Source: Granulicella cerasi
GTDB lineage: Bacteria; Acidobacteriota; Terriglobia; Terriglobales; Acidobacteriaceae
Assembly (NCBI RefSeq): GCF_025685575.1
Contig: NZ_JAGSYD010000002.1
Span: forward strand, 806,001-870,000
Direction: 5' to 3'
Length of the DNA: 64,000 nt
Position 1 is the stretch's first letter. Each line of letters starts with the position of its first letter. The notes under the pieces were generated by a model. The model searched no databases and was not told the origin of the DNA. It saw only the letters and a program-made list of their open reading frames with translations. Both the position numbers and the translations under genes were made by a program. Of the stretch, positions 44,972 to 55,790 are shown one piece after another.

Positions 44972-46357
44972 CTACTCTCCGACCTTCTCGAAGAAGCGGA
45001 TGATCGATGCGATGCCGCGATGGAAGTTCGGCAAATGGAACTTCTCATTCGGCGCGTGCAGATTGTCATCCGGCAAACCGAAGCCCATCATCACCGTCGG
45101 AATACCCAGCTCGCGCACGAAGTCGCCGACGATAGGAATCGAGCCGCCGCCGCGTACATATACGGTGTCCTTGCCCCATACATCCTTCATCGCCGCAGCC
45201 GCTGCGTGAATGTAGTCGTTGTCCGTCGATACCACGATCGGCTCGCCGAAGTGAATCATGCGAACCTCTGCGGTCACGCCCTTCGGCATGTTCTCTTCCA
45301 CAAACTTCTTGTACTTTTCGAAGGTCTCCGCAGGCTTCATGCCCGGCACCAGGCGGAAGCTGATCTTCGCCACAGCCTTCGCCGGGATCACCGTCTTCGC
45401 ACCCGCGCCAATGAAGCCTCCGGGCATGCCGTGCACGTCCATCGTCGGGCGCGACCACGTGCGCTCAAGCACGCTGAACGCCTCTTCACCGGTCAACGCA
45501 GGCGAGCCCACTTCGGTCTTGCGATAGTGCTCTTCGTCGAACGGCAGCGAACGCCACGCGTCGAGTTCGGCCTTCGTCGGCGCTTCCACGTTGTCGTAGA
45601 AACCGGGGATCGCGATGTGGCCGTCGGCGCGCTTCATCAGCGCGATGATCTGCGCCAGCGCGATGAACGGATTCGGCGCCGCGCCGCCGTACATGCCCGA
45701 GTGTAGATCGGTCATCGCGCCACGCACTTCAAGTTCGGCGTAGATCATGCCGCGCAGGCCAACGCACAACGTCGGCAACTCCGGCGCAAACATCTCGGTG
45801 TCAGAAACGAGCGCCGCGTCGGCCTTCAGCACATCGCCATGCTCACGCACGAACGCAGCGATGCCCTCGCCACCAACCTCTTCTTCGCCTTCGACGATGA
45901 CCTTGATGTTCACCGGCAGCGTGCCGTCCGCTTTAAGCAACGACTCAAGCGCCTTCACATGCATCCAGAGCTGGCCCTTGTCGTCCACCGCACCACGCGC
46001 GTAGATGTTGCCGTCGCGCTCAGTCGGCTCGAACGGCGGCGTCTTCCACTCGTCCAAAGGCTCAGCGGGTTGAACGTCGTAATGCCCGTAGCAAAGCACC
46101 GTCGGTTTACCCGGCGCGTTGAGCCAATCCGCATACACCAGCGGATGTCCCTTGCGCTCACTCGTGGTCGTCTCGATGAGCTTCACATTCTGCAAGCCCG
46201 CGGCGGTCAAATGATCCGCCACAAACTGCGCAGCCTTGCGCACATCCTCCACATGCTCCGGCGCCGTCGAAACCGACGGAATCCGCAGCAGGTCCTTCAA
46301 CTCATCGACAAATCGCGCGCCATTCTGCTGCGCGTATTGCGTCGCTTTCTCACTCAT
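44972..46357 (-). CDS. M20 family dipeptidase
   Basis: 461 residues from the ATG at 46357, with AGGAG 8 bases upstream; the ATG six codons earlier is less well placed. The zinc-peptidase motifs of M20 are complete: YGHYDVQPA, RGAVDDKGQ, EGEEEVGG, SDTEMF and the C-terminal LGIPTVMMGFG with NEKFHL. The dimerisation domain insert (about 200-320) is present. It should cleave dipeptides or remove N-acyl groups in the cytoplasm (no signal peptide). Confidence 0.92.
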   Translation of the reverse strand: MSEKATQYAQQNGARFVDELKDLLRIPSVSTAPEHVEDVRKAAQFVADHLTAAGLQNVKLIETTTSERKGHPLVYADWLNAPGKPTVLCYGHYDVQPAEPLDEWKTPPFEPTERDGNIYARGAVDDKGQLWMHVKALESLLKADGTLPVNIKVIVEGEEEVGGEGIAAFVREHGDVLKADAALVSDTEMFAPELPTLCVGLRGMIYAELEVRGAMTDLHSGMYGGAAPNPFIALAQIIALMKRADGHIAIPGFYDNVEAPTKAELDAWRSLPFDEEHYRKTEVGSPALTGEEAFSVLERTWSRPTMDVHGMPGGFIGAGAKTVIPAKAVAKISFRLVPGMKPAETFEKYKKFVEENMPKGVTAEVRMIHFGEPIVVSTDNDYIHAAAAAMKDVWGKDTVYVRGGGSIPIVGDFVRELGIPTVMMGFGLPDDNLHAPNEKFHLPNFHRGIASIIRFFEKVGE

Positions 46358-46420
46358 CACAAACTCCTGAACCACTGGAACTCTGGAATCTCAACTCTGG
46401 CAATCTGATGTGCGCGCAGC

Positions 46421-47593
46421 TTACGACAGCGGCGCAGTCACCACAGGAGCCGCAACCTTCGGACGCTTGTAGAACGGCGTCGGCACCACAACGGCCTTAA
46501 CCGGCTGATTGCGAATCTCCACAAACACTCCCGTGCCCACCTCAGCGAACTCCACCGGCACATACGCAAGCGCGATGTTCTTCTTGAGGAACGGCGCGGG
46601 CGAACCCGAGGTCACTTCGCCAATTACCAGACCCTCCGCCGAGCGCACCGGATACATATCGCGACCGATGCCACGCTCTACCATCTCCAGGCCGACGAGC
46701 TTGCGCTTCGGTCCGCCTGCTTCCTGCACCTTCAGCAGAGCGTCGCGGCCGACGAAGTCTGTGCCCTTATCGAGCTTGCAGTAACGACCAAGGTTGGCCT
46801 CAAACACATTGATCGTATCCGAGATTTCGTGGCCGTAGAGAGCCATCGCCGACTCCAGACGCAGCGTGTTGCGCGCGCCCAGGCCACACGGCTGAATGCC
46901 GAATTCTTTGCCTGCTTCGAGCACCTCCGCCCACACGCGCGAGCTCGTCGGCTCATCGCTCGGCACGTAGATCTCGAAGCCATCCTCGCCGGTGTAGCCG
47001 GTGCGCGCGATCAGCGTGTTGTGGCAACCGCAGACCGTGCCCCACGTGAACCAGTAGTTCTTGATCGCCTTCAGGTCGACGCCGGTGAGCTTCTGCAGCG
47101 TCTCCATGGCGCGCGGTCCCTGGATCGCGATCTGTGTGTAGTAGTCGCTGACGTCGGTGACGTGCACGCCGCTCATGCCGCCGATCACCGAGCGCACCCA
47201 CTTCACGTCCTTCTCGCGCGTGCCAGCGTTGATGACGATGAGGTAGTCATTCTCGCCGAGCTTGTGTAGCACCACGTCATCGACGAAGGTGCCGTCGGGC
47301 GTGAGCATCGCCGAGTAGTGCGCCTGGCCCGTCTGCAGCTTGCTCGCATCGTTCATCAGCAGCTTCTGCACGGCGGCCAGCGAGTTCGGCCCACGCAGCT
47401 GAATGTCGCCCATGTGCGAGACGTCGAAGATGCCCACACGTTCACGCACGGCCATGTGCTCGTCGATCAGGCCCGTGTACTGCACGGGCATGTCCCAGCC
47501 GCCGAAGTCCACCATGCGCGCCTTGTGCGCGTGGTGCGTGGCGTGGAGAGAGGTCTTGCGAAGAGGAAGTGCGTTTTCGAGCATGGTTTCCAT
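46421..47593 (-). CDS. gcvT: Aminomethyltransferase (glycine cleavage T protein)
   Basis: 390 residues from the ATG at 47593; an ATG three codons later (47584) is the alternative. GcvT releases ammonia from the aminomethyl-lipoyl-H protein and loads methylene on tetrahydrofolate. The folate-binding start KTSLHATHHAHKARMVDFGGWDMPVQY, the FDVSHMG motif with catalytic Asp nearby, TGYTGEDGFEIYVP and LGARNTLRLESAMALYGHEI are all present. gcvH and gcvP are not adjacent. The upstream gap is 57 bases, too short for a glycine riboswitch. Confidence 0.95.
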   Translation of the reverse strand: METMLENALPLRKTSLHATHHAHKARMVDFGGWDMPVQYTGLIDEHMAVRERVGIFDVSHMGDIQLRGPNSLAAVQKLLMNDASKLQTGQAHYSAMLTPDGTFVDDVVLHKLGENDYLIVINAGTREKDVKWVRSVIGGMSGVHVTDVSDYYTQIAIQGPRAMETLQKLTGVDLKAIKNYWFTWGTVCGCHNTLIARTGYTGEDGFEIYVPSDEPTSSRVWAEVLEAGKEFGIQPCGLGARNTLRLESAMALYGHEISDTINVFEANLGRYCKLDKGTDFVGRDALLKVQEAGGPKRKLVGLEMVERGIGRDMYPVRSAEGLVIGEVTSGSPAPFLKKNIALAYVPVEFAEVGTGVFVEIRNQPVKAVVVPTPFYKRPKVAAPVVTAPLS

Positions 47594-47650
47594 ATCGCTC
47601 TTAGTGTATGCGCGGAGAGCCACGCAAGCGATACGGCAACGGAGCGATTA

Positions 47651-48115
47651 TCAGCCGCGACGCTCGCGGCGGCGAGCCCGCACAAAGCTGCTCACCGCAA
47701 AGTACGCAAAGAGCGCAAACAGTACGAGGTGTAGCAGGAATTTCACATGGTCCGGCCCGCCATGCAGTGAGCCCCGCAGCTTCCAGGCCCCTTGCGCGAT
47801 GAACGCCGCGATCACTACGAAGAAGAACCCCGTCACCTCCAGCCAAAGCACGCTGGAGAAGCGACGAATTGGTGCAGCCATGCCCTTCGCAGCACCTTTG
47901 CCGCCAGCCATCACGGCGCGCCTGGCCTGCGTCTTCGTCTCGGACACGTGGCGGTGCGCTTCAATCACCTTCTCGACCACAGGCTGCGCCGAGCTACGCA
48001 CATCTGCGCGAGGATCGGGCGAAGCAGCAGCGTCAGCGGCTTCCATCAGCGACTTCGCCGATGCCCGCACCCCGCGCCCTAACGCCCTTCCAAAGCGAAC
48101 CTTATCCACGTCCAA
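47651..48115 (-). CDS. Small membrane protein of unknown function
   Basis: 154 residues if it starts at the TTG at 48115; a later ATG at residue 24 is possible. The N-terminal half is Ala/Arg-rich and probably helical and soluble. The C-terminal half has two membrane helices (VLWLEVTGFFFVVIAAFIAQ and FLLHLVLFALFAYFAVSSFV) with a positively charged end. I do not recognise a family. It starts 13 bases after the ppk2 stop and ends 57 bases before gcvT, so it is probably in the same transcript as both. Confidence 0.65.
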   Translation of the reverse strand: MDVDKVRFGRALGRGVRASAKSLMEAADAAASPDPRADVRSSAQPVVEKVIEAHRHVSETKTQARRAVMAGGKGAAKGMAAPIRRFSSVLWLEVTGFFFVVIAAFIAQGAWKLRGSLHGGPDHVKFLLHLVLFALFAYFAVSSFVRARRRERRG

Positions 48116-48128
48116 CAGTGTAGCCGCC

Positions 48129-49049
48129 CTAGCGCGAGCCGCGCTCGCCGCCGCCTGCGGTCAGCGAGTCATGCTCGGCCTCGACCGCGCCCTTGTTCAC
48201 ACGCATCTTCACCTTCAGCGCAATTGCCTCGGGCGTTTCCTTGTCGAGGTTCAGCCCCGTCGGATCAAACTGCGGCTTCGGCATCTTCATCTTCAGCGAC
48301 TGCATCGTCTCGAGCAGCACCTTCGACACCGCCACATCGCGATACCACTTATGGTCCGCCGGAATCACGAACCACGGCGCATGTTTCTTCGATGTGTGGC
48401 GCAAGATGTCTTCATACGCCTCGACGTATCCGTCCCAGTACAGGCGCTCTGAGAAGTCCGAAGGCGACAGCTTCCAGTGCTTCTCCGGCGTATCGATGCG
48501 CGCCTGCAGGCGCTCCGTCTGCTCCTCCTGCGAAATATGCAGGAAGAACTTCAGCACCACCGTGCCGTTCTCGACGAGCATCTGTTCCCAGTCGTTGATC
48601 TGCTGCATTCGCTCGCGCGCCGTCTTCTTCGTGATCTGCCCATGCACTCGCGGCGAGAGCACATCCTCATAGTGCGAGCGGTTGAAGATGCCGATGATGC
48701 CGCGCGCGGGCACCTGCTGATGGCAGCGCCAGAGGAAGTCATGCCGCTGCTCAATCGGCGTCGGCACCTTGAACGAGGCCACATCGCAGCCCTGCGGGTT
48801 TATACCCGAGAAGATGTGGCGAATCGTGCCATCCTTGCCCGCCGTGTCCATGCCCTGCAGCACGACCAGGATCGAATTTTGCTGCGTCGCGTAGAAGATC
48901 TCCTGCAGGTCTTCCAGCTGCTTGCGATGCTGCTTCACCACATCGCTGGCGGCGTGCTCATCCTTCACACCCGTGTGAATCTTCGTGCGCAGCGATCCGA
49001 GCTTCACCTTGTCATGCGGCTTTACGAGAAACGACGATGCAATCTTCAT
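48129..49049 (-). CDS. Polyphosphate kinase 2 family protein
   Basis: 306 residues from the ATG at 49049, with GGAG 5 bases upstream. PPK2 enzymes use polyphosphate to phosphorylate nucleotides (AMP to ADP, ADP to ATP and so on). The Walker A GMDTAGKDG and the lid/Walker B NRSHYEDVL are clear, as is FSGINPQGCDVASFKVPT. The short single-domain form fits class I or III PPK2; the subclass is not decidable by eye. It heads the nine-gene minus-strand run and is divergent from the thioredoxin-like gene. Confidence 0.92.
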   Translation of the reverse strand: MKIASSFLVKPHDKVKLGSLRTKIHTGVKDEHAASDVVKQHRKQLEDLQEIFYATQQNSILVVLQGMDTAGKDGTIRHIFSGINPQGCDVASFKVPTPIEQRHDFLWRCHQQVPARGIIGIFNRSHYEDVLSPRVHGQITKKTARERMQQINDWEQMLVENGTVVLKFFLHISQEEQTERLQARIDTPEKHWKLSPSDFSERLYWDGYVEAYEDILRHTSKKHAPWFVIPADHKWYRDVAVSKVLLETMQSLKMKMPKPQFDPTGLNLDKETPEAIALKVKMRVNKGAVEAEHDSLTAGGGERGSR

Positions 49050-49191
49050 CTTCACTCCGATGCTCAAACACCGGCCAAAGTTCCAAAGAGCGGGCGATCT
49101 TCGGCGGCTTCTGCGCCTTCCGCGAGCATACAAGACTCCTGCCGACGAAACCCCGCGTGTATGCTGGCGTCACCACTTCTCAGGAGTTTTT

Positions 49192-49761
49192 ATGCGCCAC
49201 CCTCTTCGTACAGCTTTGGCCTTCACCGGCATCGCGCTGAGCCTCATCGCCATGCCGCGCGCCCGCGCTGCAGAACCCGGCAGCGCCAACGCGATCTTCG
49301 AGCACGCACGCACCGAAGCCAGCGCCGGACACAAGAACGTGCTGCTCGTCTTCTCAGCTTCGTGGTGTGGTCCCTGCAAGCTCTACGAGCGCTTCCTCGA
49401 CGATCCGAAGATGAAGGCGATCACCGAGAAGGGCTACGTCGTCGAGCGCATCGATGTCGGCGAGCGCGCCGATGACACCAAACACACCAATACTCCCGGC
49501 GGCGAAAAGCTGCGCTCGCAACTCGGCGCCGCAGCCGAACCGGGCTTCCCGTTCCTCATCGTCACCGACGCCGCCGGCAAGCCGCTCGTGAACTCCTACC
49601 TGAAGGGCGACAAGAGCAACAACATCGGCTACCCCGTCCTGCCCGCCGAGATCGATTGGTACATCGCGATGCTCCAGCAGACAGCACCGTCGCTTTCACC
49701 GCAGGACCTCGCGGACACGCGCGCTTATCTTGAGGGCATCGCCAGGCGCATCCACCACTAG
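49192..49761 (+). CDS. Exported thioredoxin-family protein
   Basis: 189 residues from the ATG at 49192 with AGGAG 6 bases upstream. A signal peptide (LRTALAFTGIALSLIAMPRARA) is followed by a thioredoxin fold with FSASWCGPCKLYERFL (CGPC) and a cis-Pro in GFPFLIVTD, plus a small inserted segment with a NTPGGEKLRSQ motif. It probably reduces thiols in the periplasm. The stop codon lies inside an 18-bp tandem duplication, and a terminator follows. Confidence 0.88.
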   Translation: MRHPLRTALAFTGIALSLIAMPRARAAEPGSANAIFEHARTEASAGHKNVLLVFSASWCGPCKLYERFLDDPKMKAITEKGYVVERIDVGERADDTKHTNTPGGEKLRSQLGAAAEPGFPFLIVTDAAGKPLVNSYLKGDKSNNIGYPVLPAEIDWYIAMLQQTAPSLSPQDLADTRAYLEGIARRIHH

Positions 49762-49791
49762 ACGCAACAAAGGCACTAGACGCAACAAAGG
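49756..49791. repeat. 18-bp perfect tandem repeat across the stop codon
   Basis: The unit CACTAGACGCAACAAAGG occurs at 49756-49773 and again at 49774-49791 with no gap. The first copy contains the TAG stop of the thioredoxin-like gene and the second abuts the terminator hairpin, so it looks like a recent short duplication. Confidence 0.95.
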
Positions 49792-49816
49792 GCTTCTGCA
49801 GATCGCAGAAGCCCTT
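49788..49816. terminator. Bidirectional terminator between convergent thioredoxin-like and M28 genes
   Basis: A perfect 12-bp stem (49788-49799 with 49805-49816) with a 5-nt loop lies 26 bases after one stop and 15 bases before the other gene's stop. It serves both convergent transcripts. Confidence 0.8.
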
Positions 49817-49831
49817 CGACGTTTCAAGCGA

Positions 49832-51223
49832 TTACTTCTCCTTGCTAGGATCGCCGCCGGGATTCCACTTCGGCACGAAATCACTCGTCGCCAGCCAGCG
49901 GATCGGCTCGACGAAAGACTGAATCGCCGCCGTCATGAACGGCAGGTCGAGGTGCGCGATGTCGTCGTTCGGCTGGTGATACGTGGGCACCGTGCCCCAA
50001 CCCGCAGCCGTATGCGCCACCACGCCCTTTAGCGCCAACTGATAGTTGTCCGACCGCTCGAAGAAGTGCTGCTCCGGGTAAGGATCGGGCCCGACCAGCG
50101 CGCCATGCTCCTTCAGCGTCAGGCCAAGGTTCGAGCGGTCGTAGCCGGTGAAGAGCAGCGTCCCCTTCGGCGTCTTGGGGTCCTGGTTGCCGATCATCTC
50201 GAACTCGATGTTGGCCACAAGATCCTTCAGCGGCACAGGCGAGTGCGCGCCGAAGTACAGCGAGCCGTACTCGCCCATCTCCTCGCTGCCGTAGCAGACG
50301 AAAAGCACGCTGCGACGCAGCTTCGGCCCTGCCGCCAGCGCGTGCGCAAACTCCATTACAGCGGTCGTTCCGGCAGCGTCATCGTTCGCGCCGTTGTAGA
50401 TCGCGTCGCCATTCACCGGCTTGCCCGTGCCGAGATGGTCCAGATGCGCGGTCAGCAGAATCGTTCCCGCCTTCGGGTCCGAGCCTGGCAGATAGCCGAT
50501 CGCATTGAAGGTCTCCATCTTCGCCGGGGCCATCTCCTTCGCGCTCAGCGTCACCACCGTGCCTGCAGCCACGCCATCCAGCGCCGCGGACTTCAACGCC
50601 AACGCTGCGGCCTGGGCACGCTCGGGCTTCACGCCTTCGAGATGCATCCCGACCTTCGTCTGGCTGCCGAGCACGCCGTACAGCCCCTCGACGCCTTCAC
50701 CCTGCAGCAACACCGCCGCCGCGCCCGCGCGCCTGGCCGCCGTATACGCGCCGAAGCCCTTGCCAGGATCGCCCGCCACGCCCGTCACCAGCACGATAGA
50801 GCCGCGCTCAAACTTCGTCGTCTTCAGCTCCGTGATCGGCACGCGCACGAGCTTGCCGCTCAGGTCGCTGCCTCCGTACACCAGCAGGTCGAAGTCCTTG
50901 CCCTCACTCACCGACACACTGCCCGCGCTCAGCGTCGCGTGGCCGTCGAGCCTCGGCGAAATCAGCGTCGCCATCTGCAGATAGCTCGACATGCCCGGCG
51001 CGTGCTGCAGCCCGTAGCCCTCAAACTCGCTGGCAACATACGTCGCCGCAATCTGCTCGTCGCGCGTGGCGGAGCCGCGCCCGGCCATCACATCGCTGGC
51101 CAGAAACTCCTCATGCGCCTTCACCCACTCGGGCTTCACCGTCCACGCAGCCTGCTGCGCCGTCATCGGCAACGCCATCGCCAACACGCACGCCGCCACA
51201 CCCCCACGAACCACTCGCTTCAT
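49832..51223 (-). CDS. Exported M28 family zinc aminopeptidase
   Basis: 463 residues. AAGGAG lies 9 bases before the ATG and a signal peptide follows (about 1-22, ALPMTAQ). A PA-like insert is seen at about 120-215 (GGSDLSGKLV, GSIVLVTGVAGD). The catalytic zinc ligands of M28 are in LLTAHLDHLG, NGANDDAAGT, CYGSEEMGEYGS and the C-terminal ERSDNYQL and YHQPNDD segments. It should remove N-terminal residues from peptides in the periplasm or outside the cell. It faces the secA-associated small ORF divergently. Confidence 0.92.
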   Translation of the reverse strand: MKRVVRGGVAACVLAMALPMTAQQAAWTVKPEWVKAHEEFLASDVMAGRGSATRDEQIAATYVASEFEGYGLQHAPGMSSYLQMATLISPRLDGHATLSAGSVSVSEGKDFDLLVYGGSDLSGKLVRVPITELKTTKFERGSIVLVTGVAGDPGKGFGAYTAARRAGAAAVLLQGEGVEGLYGVLGSQTKVGMHLEGVKPERAQAAALALKSAALDGVAAGTVVTLSAKEMAPAKMETFNAIGYLPGSDPKAGTILLTAHLDHLGTGKPVNGDAIYNGANDDAAGTTAVMEFAHALAAGPKLRRSVLFVCYGSEEMGEYGSLYFGAHSPVPLKDLVANIEFEMIGNQDPKTPKGTLLFTGYDRSNLGLTLKEHGALVGPDPYPEQHFFERSDNYQLALKGVVAHTAAGWGTVPTYHQPNDDIAHLDLPFMTAAIQSFVEPIRWLATSDFVPKWNPGGDPSKEK

Positions 51224-51338
51224 TCCTCGTACTCCTTGGATTCAGCAACATGCTAACGCTTTCGGTCGCGCGGGAAACGAAGTTCCGGCCCCAAAGCGAC
51301 GAACCGCCCCATTTTTGCGTCTAAAATGGAAGCCATCG

Positions 51339-51638
51339 ATGCGTTTGCGCGTTCGCCAACTCGCTTGCCTCCTCTTCCTCCTCGCCAGCATCACGGCAGC
51401 GGCAGGAGACAACAGCCGTCATACGACCGCTGAGTTCGCCCCGCGCTATGTGGCCGTGCTGCAGGAGTTGCACGCCCGCAACCTTCGCATGTTGGCCTCT
51501 GCAGGCGAGCCCGACGAAGCTTCCCACGTTCGCCCCACAGCGCTCGACGCCCGCGAGCACGCCGCGCTCGACACAAGCTGGCCCATGATGCCAGCCGCCG
51601 CGCACACCAGCGCCATCGTCGCGCGCATCGCGGCCTAA
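51339..51638 (+). CDS. Small secreted protein upstream of secA, possible secretion monitor
   Basis: 99 residues from the ATG at 51339 (TGGAAG 8 bases upstream). It has an N-terminal Sec-type signal (RLRVRQLACLLFLLASITAAAG), then a helical mature part with LQELHARNL and a C-terminal DTSWPMMPAAAHTSAIVARIAA. It lies 96 bases upstream of secA on the same strand, the position occupied by secM in E. coli. The known SecM arrest motif (FxxxxWIxxxxGIRAGP) is absent, and no RAPP or RAGP end is seen. Function is unknown; a regulatory role for secA is a positional inference only. Confidence 0.6.
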   Translation: MRLRVRQLACLLFLLASITAAAGDNSRHTTAEFAPRYVAVLQELHARNLRMLASAGEPDEASHVRPTALDAREHAALDTSWPMMPAAAHTSAIVARIAA

Positions 51639-51734
51639 GCGACCACCCCGTCGCACCTCCCTGATTTTCGATTTCCATATCCGCAGTGCGTCTGTGCGTC
51701 AGACAGCCTGCCCATCCCGCTAGGACAAACGACC

Positions 51735-54751
<3,017 letters not shown>

Positions 54752-54752
<1 letters not shown>

Positions 54753-55729
54753 TGCGTGCCTCCGCACAAACCCAAACAGCCGCATGGACTCGTTCCCTGC
54801 GGCTGTTTTTTTGCCTCTGCGCCATCGCCGCTACAGCCCACGCGCAGAAGCTCACCATCACCCTCGTCGGCACCGGTGGACCGGAACTCACGCCCGACCG
54901 CAGCGGCATTGCCACGCTGGTGCGAAGCGGCGACGACACGCTGCTGATCGACGCAGGACGCAACACGCTCGATAACCTCTACCGTGCGGGCATCGACCCG
55001 AACACGGTCAAGACGCTCCTGCTCACGCATCTGCACAGCGACCACATCAGCGGCCTGCCCGACCTCTGGATCACGCCGTGGTTCCTGCTCCACCGCACAG
55101 GTGGACTCACGATCTACGGACCTCGCGGCACGCAGCAGATGGTAAACGGCATGAGAGCCATGTACACGCATGACCTGGTCGCCCGCGCCAATCCAACCGC
55201 TCTGGTCCGCGACCTCGACATCCACGTCATAGAACTCGAGGACGCAGCCGACTTCCAGATCAACGGCTTCTCCGTTCGCGCCAAAACCGTGCAGCACGCC
55301 GACGGCAATCCCGCGTTCGCCTTCCTGATTCGCAACGGATCCCACTCGGTGTTTCTCACGGGCGACTGCACGCTCACGCCCGAGTTGCTGCAGGCCGCTC
55401 CTCGCGTGGACGTCTTGATCGCGAACGTCGCTGCCGGAACTCCGGCGCAGGAGGGCCTGGCGCAGTGGAAGCCGGTGTTTGCGAAGCTGCTGACCGTCGC
55501 CCAGGCCGCGCAACTGTTCAGCGCTTCGAAGCCCGGGCTGGCCGTGTACTCGCATATCGTCACCAAGGGCCGCGTTCCGGATGCGACGCTGATCGAGCGC
55601 ACCCGGAAGGCGGGCTACCAGGGTCGCCTCCTCGTGGGGCGCGATGCCACGCGCATCACGTTGGACCACGGCATCGATGTCCGGAGAAACCCCGCTCCGA
55701 CCGGGTCGGAAGACGGCGTGCGCCGGTAA
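54752..55729 (+). CDS. Exported metallo-beta-lactamase-fold hydrolase
   Basis: 325 residues. The ATG at 54752 shares its A with the secA stop codon (TAATG), so translation is probably coupled to secA. The N-terminus is a signal peptide (TRSLRLFFCLCAIAATAHAQ). The metal site is THLHSDHISGLPD near 85-97, followed by GDCTL and a C-terminal YSHIV. The general form is that of RNase Z/arylsulfatase-like MBL proteins, and the substrate is unknown. A terminator-like hairpin with a T-run (54774-54812) falls inside codons 8-21, so the signal peptide h-region is encoded by the T-run. Confidence 0.85.
54774..54812 (+). terminator. Terminator-like hairpin inside the 5' coding region of the MBL-fold gene
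   Basis: An 11-bp perfect stem (54774-54784 with 54798-54808) with a 13-nt loop, starting 22 bases after the secA stop, is followed by T to 54812 (seven T in a row from 54806). It has the features of an intrinsic terminator for secA but overlaps codons of the downstream ORF. Confidence 0.75.
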
Positions 55730-55790
55730 AATGCGGGGGCGCAGCAAACCCTCCCACCCGGCTGGCCATCCTAGATACCGAGTCCTAAGT

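Noticed and set aside
47594..47650. Glycine riboswitch upstream of gcvT
   Set aside because: The gap is only 57 bases and an upstream gene abuts it; the aptamer needs far more.
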